From NCBI RefSeq assembly GCF_001429625.1, contig NZ_LMSU01000001.1, positions 2,044,003 to 2,108,002 of the forward strand: DNA of 64,000 bases, read 5' to 3'. Position numbers and translations under genes: made by a program. The notes below the pieces were generated by a model, which had not been told where the DNA came from, ran no database searches, and saw nothing but the letters and a program-made list of their open reading frames with translations. The first letter of the stretch is position 1. Each line of letters begins with the position of its first letter. This stretch comes from Nocardioides sp. Soil805 (GTDB lineage: Bacteria; Actinomycetota; Actinomycetes; Propionibacteriales; Nocardioidaceae). Shown one piece after another: positions 9,081 through 17,788 of this stretch.

Positions 9081-9110
9081 CCCCCGGTGCGGCGTGTGCA
9101 CCCGGTCAGA
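9081..9110 (-). promoter_or_regulatory. Duplicated leader block, copy A (before collagen-like gene)
   Basis: A 30-base block in the 5' leader of the collagen-like gene matches 29 of 30 bases of the block at 9558-9587 before the short collagen-like ORF. Both lie 33-35 bases upstream of the start codon and are followed further upstream by the heptamer CGTATCA (minus strand, about 9128-9134 and 9605-9611), which could be a -10 element. The two genes therefore probably share regulation or arose by duplication. Confidence 0.6.
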
Positions 9111-9226
9111 CCCGCCCGTCCGGGCGTTGATACGGCGGGGCCGGATGCGGCCGGACCGGTCTGGACCGGCAGGTCTGGACCGGCGGCTGTGCCGGGCGTC
9201 GTACGACGACCCGGTCCCGGGCAGCA

Positions 9227-9271
9227 CGACGAGGCGGCCCGCACACCCCCCGGGTGCGGGCCGCCTCGTCG
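9227..9271 (-). terminator. Strong hairpin downstream of the short collagen-like ORF
   Basis: An 18-bp perfect stem, 9227-9244 with 9254-9271, encloses a nine-base loop. It adjoins a second perfect 10-bp hairpin at 9271-9300 (GACGCTGTCG / CGACAGCGTC). The pair lies immediately after the stop codon at 9310 on the minus strand and is best read as a tandem terminator. It supports the idea that the short ORF upstream is transcribed. Confidence 0.65.
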
Positions 9272-9300
9272 ACGCTGTCGCCCCCCGTGCCGACAGCGTC
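9271..9300 (-). terminator. Second hairpin of a tandem terminator
   Basis: Perfect 10-bp inverted repeat GACGCTGTCG (9271-9280) and CGACAGCGTC (9291-9300) with a ten-base C-rich loop, nine bases past the stop of the ORF at 9310-9522. It shares base 9271 with the larger hairpin, so the two stack end to end. Confidence 0.6.
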
Positions 9301-9309
9301 ACCCCCTGC

Positions 9310-9522
9310 TCAGTGGTGCGTCCACCGACCGGAGCTGCCGGAAGGGGGCGTGACTGGACCGTCCCCCTGGACGCGACCCTGCCCGCGCCCCCTCCCGGTG
9401 GGCCGCTCGGGCCCCCGCGGACCGAACGCCCCCGTGGCACCGGTCCCGCCTCCGAGGAGCCGACCGGCGAGCAACGTCGCCACGACGGCCGGGACCAGAT
9501 CGAGATCCGTGTGCTGGCGCAT
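9310..9522 (-). CDS. Short collagen-like protein (possible reduced paralogue)
   Basis: 70 residues. A hydrophobic segment VPAVVATLLAGRLLGGG is followed by Gly-X-Y-like text (GTGATGAFGPRGPERPTG) and a Gly/Arg/Pro-rich tail without the C-terminal domain of the neighbouring collagen-like protein. The ATG at 9522 has GGAAGGA upstream, and the 5' leader carries the 30-base block shared with the gene at 8460-9047; a strong tandem hairpin follows the stop. These signals argue for a real gene, perhaps a duplicated copy that lost its C-terminal part. The short length and biased composition leave doubt. Confidence 0.45.
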   Translation of the reverse strand: MRQHTDLDLVPAVVATLLAGRLLGGGTGATGAFGPRGPERPTGRGRGQGRVQGDGPVTPPSGSSGRWTHH

Positions 9523-9557
9523 GGTGCGTCCTTCCGTTCGGCTCCTGGGCCGCGAAC

Positions 9558-9587
9558 CCCCCGGTGCGGCCTGTGCACCCGGTCAGA
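9558..9587 (-). promoter_or_regulatory. Duplicated leader block, copy B (before short collagen-like ORF)
   Basis: Identical to copy A (9081-9110) except for one base. It sits 35 bases upstream of the ATG at 9522. The same heptamer CGTATCA lies upstream, at 9605-9611 on the minus strand. Confidence 0.6.
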
Positions 9588-9681
9588 GCGGCGTACGACG
9601 TCGCTGATACGCCCGGCCGCCACTGGTCTGGACCACGGCGCGGCAAGCGGCGACGCCCGGAGAAGGACACCCGGAGACGCA

Positions 9682-9710
9682 GACAGCCCCGGCCGGGGGC
9701 CGGGGCTGTC
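9682..9710 (-). terminator. Terminator of the padR-ino1 unit
   Basis: A perfect 13-bp GC-rich stem (GACAGCCCCGGCC at 9682-9694 with GGCCGGGGCTGTC at 9698-9710) and a GGG loop lie 33 bases after the ino1 stop on the minus strand. There is no U-tract, as is common in high-GC actinobacteria. Confidence 0.75.
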
Positions 9711-9743
9711 GGGTGGTGCTGGTGGAACGGGGTGGAGCGAGGG

Positions 9744-10826
9744 TCACTCGCCGGCGATGAACTTCTCCAGCTCGGCGCGACCCAGGTCGTCCGGCATCTG
9801 CACCGGCGGGGACTTCATGAGGTAGGTCGAGGCCGGGATGATCGGCCCGCCGACGCCACGGTCCATGGCGATCTTCGCGGCGCGCACGGCGTCGATGATG
9901 ATGCCGGCCGAGTTGGGCGAGTCCCAGACCTCGAGCTTGTACTCCAGGTTGAGCGGGACGTCACCGAAGGCGCGACCCTCGAGGCGGACGTAGGCCCACT
10001 TGCGGTCGTCGAGCCACGCGACGTAGTCCGAGGGACCGATGTGGACGTTGCGGTCGCTGATCTTGTCGGCGAGCTCGCCCTTGAGGTTGGACGTCACGGC
10101 CTGGGTCTTGGAGACCTTCTTGGACTCCAGGCGCTCACGCTCGAGCATGTTCTTGAAGTCCATGTTGCCGCCGACGTTGAGCTGGTAGGTGCGGTCCAGC
10201 GCGACGCCGCGGTCCTCGAACAGCTTGGCCATCACGCGGTGCGTGATGGTGGCGCCGACCTGCGACTTGATGTCGTCGCCCACGATCGGGACGCCGGCGT
10301 CCTCGAACTTCTTGGCCCACTCGGGGTCCGAGGCGATGAAGACGGGCAGGGCGTTGACGAAGCCGACACCGGCGTCGATGGCGCACTGCGCGTAGAACTT
10401 GTCGGCCTCCTCGGAGCCCACCGGGAGGTAGGAGACGAGGACGTCGACGTTGTTGTCCTTGAGGACCTGGACGACGTCGACCGCCTCGGCGGGGGACTCG
10501 TCGATGGTCATCCGGTAGTACTTGCCGAGACCGTCGAGGGTCGGGCCGCGCTGGACCTCGACACCGAGGGTCGGCACGTCGGCGATCTTGATCGTGTTGT
10601 TCTCGGAGGCGTTGATGGCCTCGGAGAGGTCCTTGCCGACCTTCTTGTCGTCGACGTCGAACGCGGCGACGAACTCGACGTCACCGACGTGGTACTCGCC
10701 GAACTTGACGTGCATGAGCCCGGGGACGGTGGCCTGCGGGTCGGCGTCCCGGTAGTACTCCACGCCCTGGATGAGGGAAGTGGCGCAGTTGCCGACTCCC
10801 GCGATTGCTACTCGTACCGAACCCAT
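9744..10826 (-). CDS. ino1: Inositol-3-phosphate synthase
   Basis: 360 residues from ATG 10826 with AAGGAG six bases upstream. It converts glucose-6-phosphate to 1L-myo-inositol-3-phosphate in an NAD-dependent reaction, feeding phosphatidylinositol and mycothiol synthesis in actinobacteria. The N-terminal Rossmann motif [20 protein letters not shown] and the catalytic-region stretches [12 protein letters not shown] and [13 protein letters not shown] are typical of the short prokaryotic form. It follows the PadR gene by 26 bases on the same strand, and a strong hairpin ends the unit, so the pair is likely one transcript under PadR control. Confidence 0.95.
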   Translation of the reverse strand: MGSVRVAIAGVGNCATSLIQGVEYYRDADPQATVPGLMHVKFGEYHVGDVEFVAAFDVDDKKVGKDLSEAINASENNTIKIADVPTLGVEVQRGPTLDGLGKYYRMTIDESPAEAVDVVQVLKDNNVDVLVSYLPVGSEEADKFYAQCAIDAGVGFVNALPVFIASDPEWAKKFEDAGVPIVGDDIKSQVGATITHRVMAKLFEDRGVALDRTYQLNVGGNMDFKNMLERERLESKKVSKTQAVTSNLKGELADKISDRNVHIGPSDYVAWLDDRKWAYVRLEGRAFGDVPLNLEYKLEVWDSPNSAGIIIDAVRAAKIAMDRGVGGPIIPASTYLMKSPPVQMPDDLGRAELEKFIAGE

Positions 10827-10852
10827 GGGGCTCTCCTTGTCTGGCTGTGTGC

Positions 10853-11434
10853 CTACTGGTCTGTGCTGGTGACTGACGTGCTGCTGATCTGTCCGGGTGT
10901 CTCCCCGCGCTCGGCCCGGATGAGGTCCGAGAGCCAGCGCACCTCGCGCTCGACCGACTCGACCCCGTGCCGCTGGAGCTCCGCGGCGTAGCGGTCGACC
11001 TCGGCCTGGGTGCGCTCGAGGTCCTGCTGGACGCGGGCGAGACGCTCCTGGAGGCGGGTACGACGTCCCTCGAGGACGCGCAGCCGGATCTCCATGTCGG
11101 TGGAGGAGAAGAACGCGAAGCGGATGTCGAAGGTGTCGTCCTCCCACGCCGTGGGCCCGACCTCCGACATCAACCGGGAGAACTCCTCGGTGCCCGCCGC
11201 GGTGACCTGGTAGACGATCCGCGGCCGCCTGGTCATCGGGGTGGTGGTGCTGAGCTCCTCGATGAGGCCCGTCCGCAACATCTTCTTCAGGGCGGGGTAG
11301 AGCGACCCGTAGGACAGCAACCGGCCCCAGCCCAGCATCAGGTTGAGGCGCTTGCGGAGCTCGTAGCCGTGCATGGGTGCCTCGTGCAGCAGTCCGAGGA
11401 CTGCGAGCTCGATGGTCTCTCCGCGACGTGCCAC
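10853..11434 (-). CDS. PadR family transcriptional regulator
   Basis: 193 residues from GTG 11434. The N-terminal winged helix is clear ([22 protein letters not shown], with [13 protein letters not shown] as the recognition region), followed by a long C-terminal coiled coil for dimerisation ([20 protein letters not shown]). A longer frame back to 11470 adds residues not seen in the family. A perfect 5-3-5 palindrome just before the start suggests that it represses its own promoter and that of ino1, which follows after 26 bases. The inducer is unknown. Confidence 0.88.
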   Translation of the reverse strand: MARRGETIELAVLGLLHEAPMHGYELRKRLNLMLGWGRLLSYGSLYPALKKMLRTGLIEELSTTTPMTRRPRIVYQVTAAGTEEFSRLMSEVGPTAWEDDTFDIRFAFFSSTDMEIRLRVLEGRRTRLQERLARVQQDLERTQAEVDRYAAELQRHGVESVEREVRWLSDLIRAERGETPGQISSTSVTSTDQ

Positions 11435-11440
11435 GAGACC

Positions 11441-11453
11441 TATCGTACCGATA
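11441..11453. promoter_or_regulatory. Palindrome at the padR start, probable PadR operator
   Basis: TATCG-TAC-CGATA is a perfect inverted repeat seven bases upstream of the padR GTG and overlaps a TA-rich stretch (ATATATC) that could be the -10 region. Position and symmetry suit autorepression by a PadR dimer. Confidence 0.6.
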
Positions 11454-11597
11454 TATCCGAAGGGCGCCATTCACCACGGTCGTGGTCTGCGCCACGCAGT
11501 GCTGCCCCGGTCGGCCGTGGGGTGGGCACGCACCTGCGGGTGGGGGTCGTGCGCGAGGACGGCGCCCACCCACCCCGGTGGCCGTACCCTTGCCGCC

Positions 11598-13952
11598 GTG
11601 AGTGCGAAGCGCAGAGCAAACGGTCCGGCGGTCAAGCGTCGACCCACCAAGCCCCGCAGGACCGCCGGGCAGCGGGCCCGCAGCATCCTCAAGAAGCTGC
11701 TGCTGGTGGGACTGGTCGTGGGACTGCTCGGGGCGATCGCCCTCTTCGTCCTCTACAAGGCGATCTCGATCCCGGCGCCCAACGAGGCCTTCAAGGCGCA
11801 GACGACCTTCGTCTACTACAGCGGGGGCAAGCAGGAGCTCGGCACCTTCTACGACGACCAGAACCGCGTCTCCATCCCGCTGAAGGAGATGCCGCAGCAG
11901 ATGCAGGACGCGGTGGTCGCCGCGGAGAACCAGACGTTCTGGACCGACCAGGGCATCGACCCCAAGGGCATCGTGCGCGCCGCGTTCTCCAACGCCCGCG
12001 GCAACGACCGCCAAGGCGCGTCGACGATCACCCAGCAGTACGTCAAGATCCTCTACCTCTCCAGCGAGCAGAGCTACCAGCGCAAGATCAAGGAAGCCGT
12101 CGTCTCGCTGAAGATCCAGAACGAGCTGAGCAAGGCCGAGATCCTCGAGGGCTACCTCAACACCATCTACTTCGGTCGCGGCGCGTACGGCATCCAGGCG
12201 GCCGCGCAGGCGTTCTTCGACAAGGACGCCGCGCAGCTCAACCTGCGCGAGAGCGCGGTGCTCGCCACGGTCCTCAACAACCCGTCGCGCTACGACCCCG
12301 ACGGGGGCAAGGAAGCGCGCCAGGCGCTCAAGGAGCGCTACACCTACGTCCTCAAGGCCATGGTCGACACCGAGGCGATCACCGCCGAGCAGGCGGAGAA
12401 GGCGGTCAAGCGGCTGCCCGAGTTCCCCGAGATCGCGGTGCAGAGCCAGTACGGCGGCCAGCGCGGCCACATGCTGGCGCTGGTCAAGAAGGAGCTGCTC
12501 GCCAGCGGCGAGTTCAGCGAGGAGGAGATCGACGGTGGCGGCCTGCGGATCACCACCACCTTCACCCCGGAGGCGATGAAGGCCGCCGCCGAGGGCGTCA
12601 TCGAGCAGCGCCCCGAGGGATTCGGCGACAAGGAGCTGCACGTCGGCGCCGCCACGGTCGAGGTCGGCACCGGCGCGCTGCGCGGGTTCTACGGCGGCCA
12701 GGACTACCTCGACTCGCAGATCAACTGGGCCGCGACCGGTGGCATGGCCGGGTCGACGATCAAGCCGCTCACCATCGCCGCGGCGATCCAGGACGGCTTC
12801 GAGATCACCGACAGCTTCGAGGGCAACTCGCCCTACGAGTTCCCCGACGGCACCGAGGTCCGCAACGAGGGCACCGGCTCCGACGGCCTGGGCAACGACT
12901 ACGGCGAGTCCGTGTCCCTCGTGGAGGCCGCCGAGGAGTCGATCAACACCGCCTTCGTGGACATGTCCGCCTCGATGACCGACGGCCCGCAGCAGATCTA
13001 CGACATGGCGCGCGACCTCGGCATCCCGGGCAACGACCCCTCCCGGCAGTACCCCGGCATCCCGAACCGCTCGACCGACTTCCTGCCCGACGACACCCTG
13101 ATCACGCTCGGCAAGGGCCGCGTCAGCCCCATCAACATGGCCAACGCCTACGCCTCCATCGCCAGCGGCGGCGAGCGGGCCGACGTGCACGTCGTCGAGA
13201 AGGTCGTCGACAGCAACGGCGAGGTCCGCTACTCCCGCAAGAACTCCACCCGCACGGCGGTCGACGAGGACATCGCGGCCGACACGTCGTACGCCATGCA
13301 GCAGATCGTGCAGAACGGCACCGGGCAGGCCGCGCTGGCGCTGGGCCGCCCGGCGGCCGGCAAGACCGGCACCGCGACGAACGACAAGGACCAGGTCTCC
13401 TCGGCCTGGTTCGCCGGCTACACCCCGCAGCTGGCCACCGCGGTGATGTACGTGCGTGGCGACGGGGACAACCAGCTCGACGGCTGGCTGCCGTCGTACT
13501 TCGGTGCCGTCTACCCGGCCCAGACCTGGACCGCGATCATGGAGCGGGCCATGGACGGCATGGACGTCGAGGAGTTCCCGCCGCCCGCGTACGTCGAGGG
13601 CGACGCGCCGTCGGAGGGCCACGAGCCCTACGTCCCGCCGGCCACGACCAGCACGCCGACGCCGACCCCGACGACCCCGACGAAGAAGCCGAGCCGGACG
13701 CCGACGGTGCAGACCCAGGAGCCGTCGCCGACCGAGACGCCCACCGAGACGCCGACCGAGACGGTCACCCCCACGCCGACCCCGACCCCGACGCCGACCC
13801 CGACGCCCACGCCGACGGTGCCGGCGCCGACCACGCCGACCGAGACGGTGCCGCCCCCGTCCGCACCGACGACGGCGAGCCCGACGGTGGCGCCGTCGCG
13901 CACGACGTTCGCCTCGCCGACCCGGCGGCGCCTGGCCTCCTGGCGTCCGTGA
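11598..13952 (+). CDS. Bifunctional class A penicillin-binding protein (transglycosylase/transpeptidase)
   Basis: 784 residues from GTG 11598. A basic cytoplasmic head (residues 1-30) precedes one membrane helix ([20 protein letters not shown]). The GT51 glycosyltransferase domain shows the catalytic glutamate region [16 protein letters not shown] and [12 protein letters not shown]. The transpeptidase domain has the SxxK motif in GSTIKPLT, SxN in SINTAF and KTG in AGKTGTA. The last 120 residues are a low-complexity Pro/Thr/Glu tail, probably spanning the wall. It polymerises and cross-links peptidoglycan outside the membrane. The divergent padR promoter lies 160 bases upstream. A PonA1/PonA2-type name would fit, but I cannot choose between them. 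Confidence 0.93.
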   Translation: MSAKRRANGPAVKRRPTKPRRTAGQRARSILKKLLLVGLVVGLLGAIALFVLYKAISIPAPNEAFKAQTTFVYYSGGKQELGTFYDDQNRVSIPLKEMPQQMQDAVVAAENQTFWTDQGIDPKGIVRAAFSNARGNDRQGASTITQQYVKILYLSSEQSYQRKIKEAVVSLKIQNELSKAEILEGYLNTIYFGRGAYGIQAAAQAFFDKDAAQLNLRESAVLATVLNNPSRYDPDGGKEARQALKERYTYVLKAMVDTEAITAEQAEKAVKRLPEFPEIAVQSQYGGQRGHMLALVKKELLASGEFSEEEIDGGGLRITTTFTPEAMKAAAEGVIEQRPEGFGDKELHVGAATVEVGTGALRGFYGGQDYLDSQINWAATGGMAGSTIKPLTIAAAIQDGFEITDSFEGNSPYEFPDGTEVRNEGTGSDGLGNDYGESVSLVEAAEESINTAFVDMSASMTDGPQQIYDMARDLGIPGNDPSRQYPGIPNRSTDFLPDDTLITLGKGRVSPINMANAYASIASGGERADVHVVEKVVDSNGEVRYSRKNSTRTAVDEDIAADTSYAMQQIVQNGTGQAALALGRPAAGKTGTATNDKDQVSSAWFAGYTPQLATAVMYVRGDGDNQLDGWLPSYFGAVYPAQTWTAIMERAMDGMDVEEFPPPAYVEGDAPSEGHEPYVPPATTSTPTPTPTTPTKKPSRTPTVQTQEPSPTETPTETPTETVTPTPTPTPTPTPTPTPTVPAPTTPTETVPPPSAPTTASPTVAPSRTTFASPTRRRLASWRP

Positions 13953-13991
13953 GGCACCGCCGTCGGACGCGGCCGACGCGAGTCGGGTGAC

Positions 13992-15425
13992 GTGGTGGGG
14001 GACCGGGTTCACCCCAGCCGCGACGACGCGCTCGTCCGCTCGCTGAGCGAGGTGGCGGGCGGGCCGCTGGGGGACCACGCCGGCCGGCACCCGTGGTGGA
14101 CGCCGCTGCGGGTGGTGCTGCTGCTGGCGGCGGTCGCGCTGTCGCTGGGCATGGTCGCCAAGGCACCGTGCCTCGACGTCGCCGGCGAGGGCGGGACCGG
14201 TCGCTACGCCGCGCTCTGCTGGTCGGACGTCTCGCAGGCCTACGTCGACCGCGGCCACGCCGAGCTGGCCTGGCCGTTCACCGACGACGCCGGGGTGCGG
14301 GATCGGTACGCCCCGGGCTGGCAGCCCCCTGTGCCGGCGTACGTCGCGTGGGCCGCCGCGCGCGTCACCCACGTGCTGGCCGGCTCGCCCGACCTCGACG
14401 AGCGGCGCGCGATGTCCGTGGCGGACGTGGCCGCCGACGACGCGGTCCACCGCGAGGCCCGGATCTTCACCGCGGTCACCGCCGTGTGGCTCGCTGCGGC
14501 GGGACTGCTGGCGGCCGGGCTCCTCGTCGGCGTGCGCCGCCGCCGGCCGTGGGACGCCGCCGCCTTCGCGGCGGCTCCGGTGCTCGTGCTCCTGTGGCCG
14601 ATCACGTGGGACCTGCTCGCGGCCGCCGCCGTCGCCGCGGTGCTGTGGGGCTGGGCGCGGGGCCGGCCGGGAGTGGCCGGGGCCGCGCTCGGGGTCGGCG
14701 CCGCGGTCTCGCCGCTCGTCGCCCTCCTGCTCGTGCCCCTGCTCGCGGTGGGGGTCCGGGACCGCCGGTCCGCGCAGGCGTGGCGGGTCGCGGCGGTCGC
14801 GGCGGTCACCTGGCTGGTGGTCGACCTGCCGGCGTACGTGTCGTCACCGGCGGCCTGGGAGGCGTCCTGGCAGGGCTACCTGCACGGCGTCGACGTGGGC
14901 TCGGTGTGGTTGCTGGTCCAGCAGGCCGGCAACGTGGCTCCCTCGCGGACGACCGTGGTGGTCGTCTCGGGCCTGCTGGTGGCGGCGTGGTTGCTGGTCG
15001 TCGCCGTCGTCGGTCTCCGCACCCGCCTCTCGCTGGCGGCCCTCGGCACCCTCGCCGTGGCCGGCACGCTGGTCGTGAGCCCGGCGGCCGCGCCGTCGTA
15101 CGCCCTGGTCCTGCTGCCGCTCGCGGCGCTGGGGGTGCCGCGCTGGCGCGACCTGCTGGTGTGGCAGGCCGGCGAGCTGGCGCACTTCGCCCTGCTGGGG
15201 TGGTACCTGGGCGGGCTGCTCGCCCCGGCCGGGGGCGGGGACGCCCGCGCCTACTGGTGGGGGATGGTGGCCCGGCTGCTCGGCCTGGCGTGGCTGGTCG
15301 CGGCCGTGCTCATCCGCGCCGGGTCCGCCGACGGGTCAGCCGACGACGACGTCGTCGAAGTCGGTCGCGGTGAAGCGGACCCGGACGTCGATGTCCTCGC
15401 CGATGGCCGGCACGCGCGCGCCTGA
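13992..15425 (+). CDS. Polytopic membrane protein, GT87/DUF2029-like glycosyltransferase
   Basis: 477 residues with roughly ten hydrophobic helices, a large outer loop after the first helix and a conserved [13 protein letters not shown] stretch. Overall form and its place downstream of a class A PBP gene match the GT87-like mannosyltransferase families of actinobacteria, which use polyprenyl-phosphate sugars. I do not see a decisive catalytic motif. The GTG start at 13992 lies 40 bases after the PBP stop. The last 30 codons run antisense across the 3' end of the neighbouring alr-like gene (90-base convergent overlap) and give an acidic tail that may be unimportant. Confidence 0.65.
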   Translation: MVGDRVHPSRDDALVRSLSEVAGGPLGDHAGRHPWWTPLRVVLLLAAVALSLGMVAKAPCLDVAGEGGTGRYAALCWSDVSQAYVDRGHAELAWPFTDDAGVRDRYAPGWQPPVPAYVAWAAARVTHVLAGSPDLDERRAMSVADVAADDAVHREARIFTAVTAVWLAAAGLLAAGLLVGVRRRRPWDAAAFAAAPVLVLLWPITWDLLAAAAVAAVLWGWARGRPGVAGAALGVGAAVSPLVALLLVPLLAVGVRDRRSAQAWRVAAVAAVTWLVVDLPAYVSSPAAWEASWQGYLHGVDVGSVWLLVQQAGNVAPSRTTVVVVSGLLVAAWLLVVAVVGLRTRLSLAALGTLAVAGTLVVSPAAAPSYALVLLPLAALGVPRWRDLLVWQAGELAHFALLGWYLGGLLAPAGGGDARAYWWGMVARLLGLAWLVAAVLIRAGSADGSADDDVVEVGRGEADPDVDVLADGRHARA

Positions 15426-16418
15426 CGGCACGAAGAGCATCGAGGCCTGCATGTGCGGCGGCTCGGCGAAGAGCCGCTGCTTGCCGTCGATGGAGAAGGG
15501 CGAGCGCACGAAGCCGGCGGCGTCCATGCCGCCGCGGGCGAGGGTGGCCGCCCGGGCCCGGATCGACTGCTCGCCGCTGGGGGCCTCGAGGCCGATCCCG
15601 TGCGCGGTGCCGCCGCTGACCACGAGCAGGTGGCCGCTCGTCGGCATCGAGCGGCCGCGGTAGCCGAACGCCTCACCGCGATCGAGCGGGTGGACGTCGA
15701 GGACCGTCGAGGTGACCGTGAGCGCCCCGCGGTCGCCGAGCCACAGGTCGGTGCCGATGCGCGGGCGGAAGCTGAAGTCGGGGTACGTCGAGCGCAGCCG
15801 GACCAGCTCGTCGCGGGTGAGGTGGCTGACGAAGACGGTGCGGGTCGCGATGCCGGCCGCGACCGCGTCGTTGACGAGCCGGGTCACCTCGCCGAGGTGG
15901 GAGGCGTTGTTGAGCGGCAGGTGCAGGGCCAGGCCCCGGAGCCCCGGCAGGCGTCGATCGGCGACGACCTCGGCGGCCTCCGCCAGCTCTCGCCGGGTCA
16001 TGCCGTGGCGGCGCATCGAGGTGAGCTGCTCCAGCACGAAGCGGGCCCCCGGGTCGCGGTCGGTGAGGTCGCGCAGGTCCTGGACCCGGCTGATCGTGTG
16101 GACGACGCGGTGGTCGGTCGCCTCGGGCACCTCGACGGCGCCGCCGACCGGTCGCCACGGCGTGAGGACCAGCAGGTCGCCGGCGTAGCGGCTCGCGGCC
16201 TGCGCCAGCTCGCGGTAGGTGCCGACCGCCATCAGGTCGACCGGGGTGCCGGTCTGCTCGGCGTGCTCGTGCAGCCACTGCACGCGGCGGGCCAGCCGGC
16301 CGATGGTGAAGCCGTAGCCGTTGCCCTTGGCGACCGGCACGATGCCGGGATGGCCGGCTGCGGTGGCGAGCAGGTGCGCGCGCCAGCGCGGGCCGTCGAC
16401 GGTGAGGCGCAGGCTCAT
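15336..16418 (-). CDS. Alanine-racemase-like PLP-dependent protein
   Basis: 360 residues. The N-terminal TIM barrel has the PLP-lysine motif VAKGNGYGF (family: VVKANAYGHG), SMRRHGM and HLPLNNASHLGEV, as in fold-III enzymes. In the C-terminal beta domain the usual GYADG with the second catalytic tyrosine seems to be replaced by VVSGGTAHGIG, so simple alanine racemisation is doubtful. It lies 52 bases after the FemX-like gene on the same strand, implying an amino-acid supply or regulatory role in cross-bridge synthesis. Its 3' end overlaps the convergent GT87-like gene by 90 bases. Confidence 0.7.
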   Translation of the reverse strand: MSLRLTVDGPRWRAHLLATAAGHPGIVPVAKGNGYGFTIGRLARRVQWLHEHAEQTGTPVDLMAVGTYRELAQAASRYAGDLLVLTPWRPVGGAVEVPEATDHRVVHTISRVQDLRDLTDRDPGARFVLEQLTSMRRHGMTRRELAEAAEVVADRRLPGLRGLALHLPLNNASHLGEVTRLVNDAVAAGIATRTVFVSHLTRDELVRLRSTYPDFSFRPRIGTDLWLGDRGALTVTSTVLDVHPLDRGEAFGYRGRSMPTSGHLLVVSGGTAHGIGLEAPSGEQSIRARAATLARGGMDAAGFVRSPFSIDGKQRLFAEPPHMQASMLFVPSGARVPAIGEDIDVRVRFTATDFDDVVVG

Positions 16419-16470
16419 CCGAGGCCCCCGCAGGGGCGCGAGCGCAGCGAGCGGCCTGGTGGGGTGGTGC

Positions 16471-17628
16471 TCATCCGCTGCGCCGCTTCATGTAGAGGTC
16501 GAACGCCTTGTAGAGCGGCTTGTTGAGCGGGAGGTCCCACTCGCCGACGTACTCGACGGCCTCGCCACCCGTGCCGACCTTGAACTGGATGAGTCCCACG
16601 TGGGAGTCGTCGGCGTCGAGCGTGTCGGTGATGCCCCGCAGGTCGTAGACCTCGGCCCCGGCGGCCATCGCGTCGCTGATCATCGCCCACTGGACGGCGT
16701 TGGAGCCGCGGACGTCGCGCTTCTCCGTGGAGCTGGCGCCGTAGGAGTACCAGGCGTGGGTGCCGACGCCGATCGCGATGGTGCTGGCGACGAGGTCGCC
16801 CTCGTGGCGCGCGGTCCACAGCGTGATGCGCCCGTCCGCCTCGGCCGACAGTGCGTCGTACATGGTCTCGAAGTAGCGCAGCCCGCGCGGGGTGAAGTGG
16901 TCGCGCTCGGCGGTGTGGACGTAGAGGTCGTGGAAGGCCTTGAGGTCCTCGCGGCCGCCCTTCTCGACCACGACGCCCTGCTTGGTGGCCTTCTTGATGT
17001 TGCGGCGCCACAGCTGGTTCATGCCGGCGAGGACCTCGTCCTCGGTGCGCGGCGTCCCGTCGTCGTGGGTGAGCGGGATGACGAAGTTGTACTGCGGCTG
17101 GCCGGCCGCGAAGCCACCCTCGACGGCCTGGGGTCGCCAGCCGAGCTCGTGGAGCTGGGCCACGACCGCGGCGCCGGCCTGCGACCGCTCGAGCGGGGGT
17201 ACGTCGCTCAGCCGGCGCACGCCCTCGTCGGCGATGCCGTCCTTGACCTGCGCGGCGCTCCACCGGCGGGTGACGACCGGCGGACCCATCCGGACGCCGA
17301 AGGCGCCCCGGCTCGAGAGGTGGGTGGTCATCGGCGCGAGCCAGGAGCCGAGGTCCTGCATCACCTCGGGTCCGGACCAGTCGAGGACCGGGCCCTCGGG
17401 GAGGTAGGCGAGGTAGCGCTTGAGACGCGGGAGCTGGCGGTAGAGCACCAGCGCGACACCGACGAGGGTGTCGCCGCGGTGCCAGCCGATGGACTCGGCG
17501 CGCCACTCGGGCTTGACCTGCGCCCAGCCCGGCGTCTGCAGGAAGCTCGCGCTCGGCTGGGCGGCGACGTACGCGGCGTGCTCGGCGGTCGTGATGGCCC
17601 GGACGGTGAGGGGGGTCTGAGTCGTCAC
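16471..17628 (-). CDS. FemX/FemAB-type peptidoglycan bridge aminoacyltransferase
   Basis: 385 residues from GTG 17628. Two GNAT-like domains are present (SFLQTPGWAQVKPEW at the start, and a C-terminal block with LWTARHEGDLVAS and GSNAVQWAMISDA), interrupted by a helical region NQLWRRNIKKATKQGV, as in FemX. These enzymes transfer an amino acid from aminoacyl-tRNA to lipid II on the cytoplasmic face. Nocardioides walls contain LL-diaminopimelate with a glycine bridge, so glycyl transfer is the likely reaction (inference). A striking two-part hairpin lies 40 bases upstream. The alr-like gene follows and may be co-transcribed. Confidence 0.85.
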   Translation of the reverse strand: MTTQTPLTVRAITTAEHAAYVAAQPSASFLQTPGWAQVKPEWRAESIGWHRGDTLVGVALVLYRQLPRLKRYLAYLPEGPVLDWSGPEVMQDLGSWLAPMTTHLSSRGAFGVRMGPPVVTRRWSAAQVKDGIADEGVRRLSDVPPLERSQAGAAVVAQLHELGWRPQAVEGGFAAGQPQYNFVIPLTHDDGTPRTEDEVLAGMNQLWRRNIKKATKQGVVVEKGGREDLKAFHDLYVHTAERDHFTPRGLRYFETMYDALSAEADGRITLWTARHEGDLVASTIAIGVGTHAWYSYGASSTEKRDVRGSNAVQWAMISDAMAAGAEVYDLRGITDTLDADDSHVGLIQFKVGTGGEAVEYVGEWDLPLNKPLYKAFDLYMKRRSG

Positions 17629-17667
17629 CCGGGAGAGGCTACAGGGGCTCCCGGGGCCGGAAATGGC

Positions 17668-17708
17668 GCAGGGACCAGACAAGACCCCCGTACTTGTCCG
17701 ATCCCTGC
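17668..17708 (-). other. Two-part stem-loop between galK and the femX-like gene
   Basis: GCAGGGA (17668-17674) pairs with TCCCTGC (17702-17708), and inside it GACAAG (17678-17683) pairs with CTTGTC (17693-17698), separated by three unpaired bases on each side. The loop has nine bases. It could end the galK transcript or be a leader element or operator for the femX-like gene, whose GTG lies 40 bases downstream. Confidence 0.6.
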
Positions 17709-17788
17709 ACACCCCTAGACGCGACAGGACGCCGGTTGGTTGCGCTGACCGGGCAACTTTCTTCCCAGCGCGCGAAGAAGGGTGCGGA

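Noticed and set aside
13628-13957. Glycine/valine repeat protein on the minus strand opposite the PBP tail
   Set aside because: It is the antisense reading of the Pro/Thr-coding repeats at the end of the penicillin-binding protein.
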